Origin: Actinomycetes bacterium
GTDB taxonomy: Bacteria; Actinomycetota; Acidimicrobiia; Acidimicrobiales; Bog-793
Length of the DNA: 64,000 nt
Direction of reading: 5' to 3'
NCBI GenBank assembly: GCA_021798985.1
Contig: JAJZBI010000007.1
Coordinates: forward strand, 79,939 to 143,938
Shown here: positions 24,536 through 31,689 of the stretch, one piece after another
Layout of the letters: each line of letters opens with the position of its first letter
Numbering within the stretch: position 1 is the first letter of the stretch
The notes under the pieces: model-generated
Databases searched by the model: none
The model's input: only the letters and a program-made list of their open reading frames with translations
Told to the model about the DNA's origin: nothing
Translations under genes and position numbers: made by a program

Positions 24536-25521
24536 CCGCGCTGGCGCCCGAGCTGGTCCGCCACGCCCCGGTCAACCAGCGCGGCATCCGTCCGGCGCAG
24601 CTCGACAGCTCGGTACCTTCCTCGGACGGATTCGAGCTCGCCTTCATCGAGCGCGCCGGCGGGATCGCCGCGACCACGAGCGGAGCGTTCTATGTCTCTG
24701 ATCTCGCGCACGGCGCGATCTGGCGCTGTGGGCGTGATGGCTCGGCGGTGCCCGTGCTGGGCCGGTGGCGCGGTGCGCCCGATCGGCCTCGCAGCGCGGC
24801 GGGGCTCGCCCTCGCGCCCGACAAAGCGCTCGTGGTCGCGGATCCCTCCGGGCAGCGGATCTGGCGCGTCGCTCTGGACGGCGCGTGCCGTGTCCTTGCC
24901 GGCGACTGCTACGGACATCGCGATGGGGCAGCGGGCGACGCGCTCTTCCGCTTCCCGAGCGGCGTTGCGGTCGCGCCCGACGGCACCTGCTATGTCGCCG
25001 ACACCGGGAACGACAAGGTCCGCACCATCTCACCGGACGGCCACGTGGCGACGCTCGCCGGCTCGATCTTCACCTTCGCCGACGGTCAAGGGACCGCTGC
25101 GGGGTTCCGCCGACCGAGCGCGCTCGCGCTCGACGGCGCGGGAACCTGTGCCGTCGCCGACACGGAGAACAACGCGATCCGTCTTGTTGCACCCGATGGC
25201 ACCGTGACGACGCTCGCCGGCTCACCGCCTGGCGGCTCAGCCGATGGGGTGGGGACGGGAGCGGATCTGCAGGGGCCGAGTGCGATCGCCGCCGGGCACG
25301 ACGCCCGTTGGTGGGTCGCCGACTACGCCAACGGCTCGTTGCGAGTGATCGGGACCGATGGGCGGGTGCGCACGGGCCTTCGCCTGCCCGAGCGCACGTG
25401 GCCCGTCGCGGTGGCGGTGCCCGGCGACGGCTCCGTCGTAGCGCTCGCTGCGTCGCGCGCGACGAGTCGCCCGACGACCGTGGTCCGCATCCTCGACGTG
25501 TCGAGGATGCTGCTTCATTGA
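24532..25521 (+). CDS. NHL-repeat beta-propeller protein
   Basis: This 329-residue protein consists of NHL repeats forming a six-bladed propeller: FPSGVAVAPDGTCYVADTGN, RRPSALALDGAGTCAVADTE, DLQGPSAIAAGHDARWWVAD, with intervening strands such as GHVATLAGSIF and GTVTTLAGSPPGG. No signal peptide is visible, so it is probably cytoplasmic and acts in binding rather than catalysis. Start ATG 24532 overlaps the stop of the 43-residue ORF. It may be co-transcribed with the DUF2249-DUF59 genes 200 bp upstream. Confidence 0.85.
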   Translation: MTALAPELVRHAPVNQRGIRPAQLDSSVPSSDGFELAFIERAGGIAATTSGAFYVSDLAHGAIWRCGRDGSAVPVLGRWRGAPDRPRSAAGLALAPDKALVVADPSGQRIWRVALDGACRVLAGDCYGHRDGAAGDALFRFPSGVAVAPDGTCYVADTGNDKVRTISPDGHVATLAGSIFTFADGQGTAAGFRRPSALALDGAGTCAVADTENNAIRLVAPDGTVTTLAGSPPGGSADGVGTGADLQGPSAIAAGHDARWWVADYANGSLRVIGTDGRVRTGLRLPERTWPVAVAVPGDGSVVALAASRATSRPTTVVRILDVSRMLLH

Positions 25522-25573
25522 ACTGCAGGTGGCGTCCCGGTCGGAAGAACGATGGCAGTCGAAGTGAGGTGAC

Positions 25574-25888
25574 ATGGAGACCTATATCGAGCTTGAGAAC
25601 GCGAATTGCACCCGGTGCCATAACCGCGTCGTCGCCGCGCTGCGAGCGCGCCCGCGGGTTGCCAAGGTCCGCGCCGACTTCTCCGCCGGCTGCATCGTCG
25701 TCGAGCACGACGATGATGCAGCTGAGCTGGTCGGAGTGGCCGAAGCGATGGCGCGCGCCGTGGTCGTCGCCTCCAACGGTGAGCGCGTGATGGTCGCTGT
25801 TGAGGCCCACCAGGCCCACGAGTGCCACTTCGGCGCGCGGGTGGCGCGCGACGCTGCCGCCTCAGGCGCGCGAGGCCCCGGCCGCTGA
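25574..25888 (+). CDS. HMA-like small metal-binding protein
   Basis: This 104-residue protein begins with METYIELENANCTRCHNRVV, which has the CxxC loop and beta-alpha-beta pattern of heavy-metal-associated domains, and continues with VAKVRADFSAGCIVVEHDDD. The 30-residue tail adds His and Cys (HQAHECHFGARVARD). It may bind copper or another soft metal. ATG 25574 has GAGGTG upstream. It lies 52 bp after the NHL gene on the same strand. The usual GMxCxxC is replaced by ANCTRC, so metal specificity is uncertain. Confidence 0.72.
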   Translation: METYIELENANCTRCHNRVVAALRARPRVAKVRADFSAGCIVVEHDDDAAELVGVAEAMARAVVVASNGERVMVAVEAHQAHECHFGARVARDAAASGARGPGR

Positions 25889-26004
25889 GCGATGCGGCCG
25901 GCTCGCTGGGCGAGACCAGGGATGCCGGGGCGTCCACGACGCATAGGGCCCGCGCCCGTCACGGTGACCATTGCCCAGCTCGCGGGCCGAGCACCGCCTC
26001 GCGA

Positions 26005-27486
26005 TCAGTGGGGCGAGGCCGGCCAGGCGTCGCTGAGCTCATCCCCGAGGCGCACCATCGCGTCTGCGAGCCCGTCGACCTGTTCACCACGCGTGCGGCC
26101 GTTGATGAAGCAGGGACGGATGGCGAACCTGCCGCCGACGAGCGTCGAGCTCGGCAAGAAGGCCGTCTCGTGGATGAGGCGCCGAAGCAGCGCAGCGTTC
26201 AGGCGGTTCAGGTCGGCGACGCCCTCGCGGCGGTAGCGGACGCAGGCGATCGACAGCTCGGGCGCGCTGAGCGGCTCGAGACGCGGGTGTGCCGCCGCGA
26301 GGGCAGTCAGGTGGCGGGCGAGGTCGTTGTCCTGAACGATCCGGGCGCGCACGCCCTGTCGACCGAGCGCGCGCAGGATCGCCCAGACCACCACGCCACG
26401 CGCCGGCGCAGACAGCTCGAGACCGAAGTCGGCGTAGGGGACGCCCATCTGGTCGAGCGAGCTGCGCAGATCGCCAGCGGGGGCGAAGGAGCCCTCGAGG
26501 TAGTCCGCCGGCTCTTGGGTGAAGGCGCGGTGCAAGATCGCGCGATCGCGCACGAAGGTGGCGGCAATGCCGACGGGCGCGCCGAGCCACTTGTGCGGGT
26601 CGACGATCGCCGAGTCGGCGAGCTCGAGCCCGTCATAGCGGGTGGCGATCCGCTCGTCCAGGACGCCGGGCAGCCCGTAAGCGCCGTCGACATGGAACCA
26701 GGCGCCAGCATCTCGCGCCGCCTCGCCGGCGGCGCGCAACGGGTCGATCGCGCCGGTGTTGGTGGTGCCGGCGGTCGCGACCACCGCGACGGGGATGATC
26801 CCAGCCCGGCGATCGGCCGCGAGCGCCCTGTTCAGCGTGGCGATGTCGAGGCGCTGGGCCTGATCGGCGGGCAGCACCCGGACGTTTCGCCGGCCGATGC
26901 CGAGCACGGCTGCCGCGCGCTGGACGGTGTGATGCGCCTCGGTCGAGGTGTAGATCGCGCCGACCCGCCCCCCGAGCCCGTCGGCGGCCGGGTCGACACC
27001 GTGCTGCTCGTAGGCCCACTGGCGCGCCGCCCCGAGCGCGACCAGGTTCGCCGCCGAGCCGCCGCTTGAATAGACGCCCTTCATGTGCCCGGGGAGCGCG
27101 CAGAGCTGCCCGAGCCAGTCGAGCGAGACCTCCTCGAGTGCGTTGAACGCCGTGATGGTGTAGCGCTGGGGCGAGGCGATGCTGGCGGCGAAGGAGGTCA
27201 CGGCCGCCAGCGCGCCGGGGGCCGCGGTGATGAAGCCCCAAAAGCCCTCCTCGTGCAGGCGCGAGCCGTTGGGGACCACGCTCGAGACGAGCTCGTCGAG
27301 GACCGCTTCGCCCCCGATCCCGGCGGCAGGCAGCGTGGCCTCGAGCGCCGGCCAGCTGCTGCGCCGCTCGAGCGCGTCCTGGCGCGTCGGTGCGCAGATG
27401 CCCTGGAGGGCTCGGGCCACCTCCCCGCTGTAGTGCTCGAGCAGGCGGTAGCTGGTGACGGACTCGATGTGGCGATCCTCGCCCAT
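26005..27486 (-). CDS. Pyridoxal-phosphate-dependent decarboxylase (group II)
   Basis: This 493-residue protein is of the glutamate/aromatic-amino-acid decarboxylase fold. VYSSGGSAANLVALGAARQW binds the phosphate, EAHHTVQRAAAVLGIG carries the stacking His, TAGTTNTGAIDPL and WFHVDGAYGLP (Asp to the pyridine N) follow, and IVDPHKWLGAPVG holds the Schiff-base Lys. The C-terminal domain ends with FAIRPCFINGRTRGEQVDGL. The substrate could be an aromatic amino acid, but this cannot be fixed from sequence. ATG 27486 gives the normal family length; the upstream ribosome binding site is weak. Confidence 0.87.
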   Translation of the reverse strand: MGEDRHIESVTSYRLLEHYSGEVARALQGICAPTRQDALERRSSWPALEATLPAAGIGGEAVLDELVSSVVPNGSRLHEEGFWGFITAAPGALAAVTSFAASIASPQRYTITAFNALEEVSLDWLGQLCALPGHMKGVYSSGGSAANLVALGAARQWAYEQHGVDPAADGLGGRVGAIYTSTEAHHTVQRAAAVLGIGRRNVRVLPADQAQRLDIATLNRALAADRRAGIIPVAVVATAGTTNTGAIDPLRAAGEAARDAGAWFHVDGAYGLPGVLDERIATRYDGLELADSAIVDPHKWLGAPVGIAATFVRDRAILHRAFTQEPADYLEGSFAPAGDLRSSLDQMGVPYADFGLELSAPARGVVVWAILRALGRQGVRARIVQDNDLARHLTALAAAHPRLEPLSAPELSIACVRYRREGVADLNRLNAALLRRLIHETAFLPSSTLVGGRFAIRPCFINGRTRGEQVDGLADAMVRLGDELSDAWPASPH

Positions 27487-27703
27487 GGCCGGAGCATACG
27501 TTGTGCCTCGCCGACGGCCTCGGACCATTGGACCACCCCTGCTCGGCGCGCCGCGCGTCTGGCGCCACGGCCTGGAGTGCTCGCCAAGGCGCGATGTGGG
27601 TGCGACAATCGTCGTCGGTGTCGGGGGGTGCAGGTTTCGGCTTGGTGGCACGACGGGTCGGGCGAGCGCGCTCAGCGCGGGTCGAGGTCGAGGAGGCGCT
27701 CGG

Positions 27704-28528
27704 TTGGACCAGGTGACCGCCAGCGCCGAGCAAAGCGCGCCGCCGAGCTCGAGGCGGCGTCGCCTGCTGCGGCGCGTCGCTGTCGAGACCGCCCTTGCCG
27801 TGGCCGGCTCGACTGCGGCCTGCTACGCCGTGTACCTCGCGCTCGGCCTGTCCTTTCCTTCGGGGGGCGTCGGCGGGGTCGTGATGCTCGTGGCGCCGAT
27901 CGCGACGCCGTTGCTCGTCGCCCCCTTCGTGGCCCTACCCTTCGCCCGCGCCGGTGAGCGCATCGCCCGGCTACTCGAAGAGGTCGACGAGACGCGGCGC
28001 CAGCTCACCCGGGAGGTCATCGAGCGGACTGCGGTCCAGCAACGCCTCGAGGAATTGGTCTGGTGCGACCCGCTCACCGGGCTGCTCAATCGGCGGGGCT
28101 TTTTCAACCTCACGGGCGGCCGTGCCGAGCGCGACCTGGCGCTCCTCGTCCTCGACGTCGATGACTTCAAGACGGTCAACGACGCGTGGGGCCACGCGGC
28201 GGGCGACGCCGTCCTGCGCAGGATTGGGACCGAGCTCTGCAACCTTGCACCGACCGGTGAGGTCGCGCGCCTTGGCGGTGACGAGTTCGCCGTCGTCGTC
28301 GACCTGCCCCACGCCGAGATGCTCGAAGCGATCGCCGTGCACCTGGCCGGGGTGCGCGTTGTCCTTCCCGACGGCAACGAGGCCACCGTCAGCTGCTCGA
28401 CCGGCTGGGCGCCGCTGCGAGCAGCCGGGTCGGTGGACACGGCGCTCGCCGCGGCCGACGAGGCAATGTACGCGGCCAAACGCCGGCGTGCCAACGCCCT
28501 ACGCCTGGCGGGTGACGCGCTCGGCTGA
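27704..28528 (+). CDS. Membrane-anchored GGDEF diguanylate cyclase
   Basis: This 274-residue protein has two membrane segments (about residues 28-50 and 58-80), a coiled region (ERIARLLEEVDETRRQLTRE) and a GGDEF domain: WCDPLTGLLNRRGFF, VLDVDDFKTVNDAWGHAAGD and the intact active site RLGGDEFAVVV (191-195). It should make cyclic di-GMP. No RxxD inhibitory site is visible before GGDEF, so product inhibition may be absent. TTG 27704 is chosen because AGGAGG lies 7 nt upstream; GTG 27713 is an alternative. Confidence 0.85.
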   Translation: MDQVTASAEQSAPPSSRRRRLLRRVAVETALAVAGSTAACYAVYLALGLSFPSGGVGGVVMLVAPIATPLLVAPFVALPFARAGERIARLLEEVDETRRQLTREVIERTAVQQRLEELVWCDPLTGLLNRRGFFNLTGGRAERDLALLVLDVDDFKTVNDAWGHAAGDAVLRRIGTELCNLAPTGEVARLGGDEFAVVVDLPHAEMLEAIAVHLAGVRVVLPDGNEATVSCSTGWAPLRAAGSVDTALAAADEAMYAAKRRRANALRLAGDALG

Positions 28529-28592
28529 CCGCGAGCGGCGCCCACCGACTGGGGCTGCCCGCTGCCGAGCGGCTGACGGCTTGAATGGTGCG

Positions 28593-29150
28593 ATGGCTCC
28601 CTTCGACGGTCGTGCCTACCAGGCGCGCTTCGACGCGCTCGCGGCATCGGGCAGCGATGTGCACGGCGAGGCGGCCTTGGTGGCCTCCTTTGCTCCAACA
28701 AGCGTCCTCGATGCCGGATGTGGGACCGGTCGGGTGGCGATCGAGCTCGCGCGGCGCGGCATCGAGGTGGTGGGGGTCGACGTCGACGCCTCGATGCTGC
28801 AAGAGGCACGCCGACGGGCGCCCTCCCTCGTGTGGATCCAGGCGGACCTCGCCCGGCTCGAGCCCGGCCGCGTCTTCGATCTCGTCGTGCTCGCCGGCAA
28901 CGTGCCCTTGTTCTGCCCCGAGGCGGACCGTCTCGCGCTGTGTGCGGCGTGCGCCGCCCATGTCGCTCCCGGCGGCCGGCTTGTCGCAGGCTTCCAGCTC
29001 GGTCGGGGCTTCGAGCTCGCCGAGTATGACGAAGGCCTTGCCCGCTGCGGCCTCGTTCTCGCTGAGCGCTACCGCAGCTGGGACCGCGAACCCTTCGCGG
29101 CTGGTCGCGACGGCTACGCGGTCTCGGTGCACGAGCGCGCGCGGCCTTGA
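28593..29150 (+). CDS. Class I SAM-dependent methyltransferase
   Basis: This 185-residue protein has the Rossmann methyltransferase motifs: SVLDAGCGTGRVAIELARRG (motif I), VVGVDVDASMLQEARRRA (motif II acidic), FDLVVLAGNV and HVAPGGRLVAGFQL. The length matches small Methyltransf_25 proteins. The substrate is unknown. ATG 28593 directly precedes a conserved polar N-terminus and lies 64 bp after the GGDEF gene on the same strand. Confidence 0.83.
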   Translation: MAPFDGRAYQARFDALAASGSDVHGEAALVASFAPTSVLDAGCGTGRVAIELARRGIEVVGVDVDASMLQEARRRAPSLVWIQADLARLEPGRVFDLVVLAGNVPLFCPEADRLALCAACAAHVAPGGRLVAGFQLGRGFELAEYDEGLARCGLVLAERYRSWDREPFAAGRDGYAVSVHERARP

Positions 29151-29466
29151 GCTGCCCAGCCGGCTCGGCGCCTCGTGGGTCAGTCGCCTCGCTGGCTCGC
29201 TGAGCGACGGGCTGGTGGGCGTTCGTTCCATCCGGCGCCCGCTGAGGGGACCGACGGCCCTGGCCGCCCGGCGCCGCGCCGGTGAGCATGGGAACTGGAC
29301 CCTGGTGGGCGGCTCGGATGGGACGGCCATGGCGGAGCTGGTGGGCAGTGACGGCGCCGGTGCCCCCGGCGCGGTGGCGGGCGGGCGCTCGCCCGCAGTC
29401 TCCCGGCGAGCGCTGGCAGATTCGCGCGCCCAGCCCCAGCGGATCGCGGCCGACGATCCCCCGCTG
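29151..29466. other. Stretch without a confident gene
   Basis: These 316 bp are GC-rich. The frame of the next gene is open across it but the translation is Arg/Gly/Ala-rich and unconvincing. No promoter, hairpin or repeat is obvious. The next gene may start somewhat earlier than assigned. Confidence 0.3.
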
Positions 29467-30057
29467 GTGGTGGCGACGCCGGTCGAGCTGGAGCCCCTCC
29501 CGGGCCTTGCGGCGACCCGCGCCGTGCTGGCGTGCATCGCTCGCGTGGTCGGCCTGCTCGCCTGCGGCCGTATCCACCAGCCTGCCGCGCTGGTGGGCGT
29601 GTGGGCTCGCTTTGGCGACAACACGGCGGCCAAGGCCTATCGCGAGACGGTGATCGAGCGAAAGCCGCCGGCCGATCCCGCGGTCCTCGTGGTCACCTTC
29701 CGGCTCCGGGGCGTGCGCAGCGAGCGGGCACATGCCCTGTTCCGCCTCGAGAGCGAGCTGAACACCCTGTTGTTCGCCGGCTTTCCGGGATTGTGCTCCA
29801 AGCTGTGGTTCGCCCACGACGACCGCGGTGCCTACCGCGGGGTGTATGAGTGGGATGGGCAAGGGCGTGCTGGTGACTACGCGAGGGCGCTATCGAGGAT
29901 GCTCGCGCCGGTGAGCGAGCCCGGCTCGATCCACTACCAGGTCCTCCCTGGCCTCGGGCGCGCGCAGCTGCTCGATGACGAGCACCTCGGTGCGCACCTG
30001 CCGAGCAGCGCGGGCCAGTGGTGGTGCCCGGTCGCCAGTTGGCGGGACGGGCGATGA
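29467..30057 (+). CDS. Conserved hypothetical partner of the FAD monooxygenase
   Basis: This protein of about 196 residues (start uncertain; GTG 29467 or 29470, no good ribosome binding site) has a convincing core from WARFGDNTAAKAYRETVIER onwards, with LVVTFRLRGVRSERAHALFR, LFAGFPGLCSKLWFAHDD, YRGVYEWDGQGRAGDYARAL and GSIHYQVLPGL. It looks like a ferredoxin-fold dimeric alpha-beta-barrel (YdhR-like) protein, a class that often accompanies monooxygenases. Its stop overlaps ATG 30054 of the FAD monooxygenase (ATGA), so the two are coupled. Function unknown. Confidence 0.6.
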   Translation: MVATPVELEPLPGLAATRAVLACIARVVGLLACGRIHQPAALVGVWARFGDNTAAKAYRETVIERKPPADPAVLVVTFRLRGVRSERAHALFRLESELNTLLFAGFPGLCSKLWFAHDDRGAYRGVYEWDGQGRAGDYARALSRMLAPVSEPGSIHYQVLPGLGRAQLLDDEHLGAHLPSSAGQWWCPVASWRDGR

Positions 30058-31625
30058 CGCCCGAGCGGCCCGACGTGCTCGTCGTCGGCGCCGGCCCCAC
30101 CGGGCTGTCGCTCGCCCTTGCCGCTTGTGACCACGGCGCGCGCGTGCGCGTCGTCGAGCGCCGCGAGCGCAGCTGGCGGCCGTCGCGTGCCCTCATCGTC
30201 CACCCCCGTACCTTGGAGGTGCTCCGGCCCCATGGAGTCTGCGACGAGCTCGCGGCGAGCGGGACGCCGGCACCGTCGGTGCGCGTGCACCTCGGCGCAC
30301 GGGAGATCGCCGTGCGACTCGGCGGCTTCGCGCTCGAGGACACCGCCTTTGCCCATCTCCTCTTCGTCCCCCAGGCGCGCGTCGAGGCCGTCCTTTGCCA
30401 GGCCCTCTCGCAGCGGGGTGTGGAGGTCGAGTACGCGACCGCGGCGGACGCGGTGGAGGCGACGGCGACCGGCGCCCTCGTCTACCTCGAGCGCGCCGGT
30501 GGCCGGGAGCTGGCGGCGAGCCGCTTTGTCGCGGGTTGCGACGGCGCCACGAGCACGGTGCGCCGGTGCGCCGGGATCGGCTGGCCCGGTGGCCACTATC
30601 GCGAGGAGGTGGTCCTCGCCGACCTCGAGCTCGATGCCGAGCCCACGCGTGGCGTCGCCCACGCGGTGGCGACGCCCGGTGGCGTCGTCTTTCTCTTCGC
30701 CCTCGGCGAGCGCGCCACCTGGCGGCTGCTCGCGACGAGGAGCGCCACGGCCTCGGGCCAGGTGCCCGGCCAGCTCGCCGGCACCGTGCCAGCCGCCGAT
30801 CTCGAGGCGATCCTCTCCGCTGCGGGCCTTGGCGCCGGGATCGCCCACGTCGCGTGGTCGGCGCGCGTCCCCCTCGAGCACCGTCTCGCCACGCGCTATC
30901 GCGAGGGGCCGCTCTTTCTGGCGGGTGATGCGGCCCACCTGCACTCGCCGGCCGGCGGCCAGGGCATGAACACCGGGATCCAAGACGCCGTCAACCTCGG
31001 CTGGAAGCTGGCGTTCGCCCGGTGCGCCGAGCACGGCCTCGGCGAGGTGCTGCTCGACTCCTACGGCGCCGAGCGCCGGCCGGTCGCCCGACGCGTGCTG
31101 GCGATGACGCACGGGATCTTCTGGGCCGAGGCGCACCCCGGCGGTCTCCCCCGCCTCGCCCGCGAGGTGCTGGCTCCCCTGCTGGCTCCGGGACTTTCCT
31201 GGGTGCTTGGCCGGCGGCACCTCGTCGCGGCGGGGGTGCGCCTCCTCTCCCAGCTCGACGTCGCGTATCGCCACAGCGCCCTGTCGCTGGGCGAGCCTGG
31301 CACGCCACTCCCGGGCCGGTCGCCCGGCGAGCGTCTCACCGACGCGTCGGTGGAGATCGGGGGCAAGCACCGGCGACTGCACGAGGTGCTGGCACACCCT
31401 GGGGTGCACGTGCTGATCGAGCGCGACGCCCCTCAGATCGTGCTCGACGCGCCGGCGGCGCTCGCGCGCGTGCTGCGCATCACGAGCTGGCCCGGGCGCG
31501 GCGCGCTCGTCGTGCGCCCCGATGGCTACGTGGGTTACCGCGCAGCGCTGGCCGACGCTGCGGCGATCGCTCGCTGGCCCGGTCTCGCGGCGTTGGCGAC
31601 GCGTCCGAGCGCCGGCGAGGCGTGA
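30054..31625 (+). CDS. FAD-dependent aromatic hydroxylase (PheA/TfdB-type)
   Basis: This 523-residue flavoprotein has a Rossmann GxGxxG at the N-terminus (DVLVVGAGPTGLSLALAACD), an FAD-binding DG motif (FVAGCDGATSTVRRCAGI) and the ribityl motif GDAAHLHSPAGGQGMNTGIQ followed by DAVNLGWKLAFA, all characteristic of class A aromatic hydroxylases. The C-terminal thioredoxin-like domain of about 130 residues is present (VEIGGKHRRLHEVLAHPGV). It should use NAD(P)H and oxygen to hydroxylate an aromatic or polyketide substrate. It is translationally coupled to the upstream hypothetical gene. Confidence 0.87.
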   Translation: MTPERPDVLVVGAGPTGLSLALAACDHGARVRVVERRERSWRPSRALIVHPRTLEVLRPHGVCDELAASGTPAPSVRVHLGAREIAVRLGGFALEDTAFAHLLFVPQARVEAVLCQALSQRGVEVEYATAADAVEATATGALVYLERAGGRELAASRFVAGCDGATSTVRRCAGIGWPGGHYREEVVLADLELDAEPTRGVAHAVATPGGVVFLFALGERATWRLLATRSATASGQVPGQLAGTVPAADLEAILSAAGLGAGIAHVAWSARVPLEHRLATRYREGPLFLAGDAAHLHSPAGGQGMNTGIQDAVNLGWKLAFARCAEHGLGEVLLDSYGAERRPVARRVLAMTHGIFWAEAHPGGLPRLAREVLAPLLAPGLSWVLGRRHLVAAGVRLLSQLDVAYRHSALSLGEPGTPLPGRSPGERLTDASVEIGGKHRRLHEVLAHPGVHVLIERDAPQIVLDAPAALARVLRITSWPGRGALVVRPDGYVGYRAALADAAAIARWPGLAALATRPSAGEA

Positions 31626-31689
31626 GGCGACGCGCCCCGATCGGCGAGGTCCTCGGCGCCGCTGCAGGCCTCGGGCGCCGCCGGGCGCC

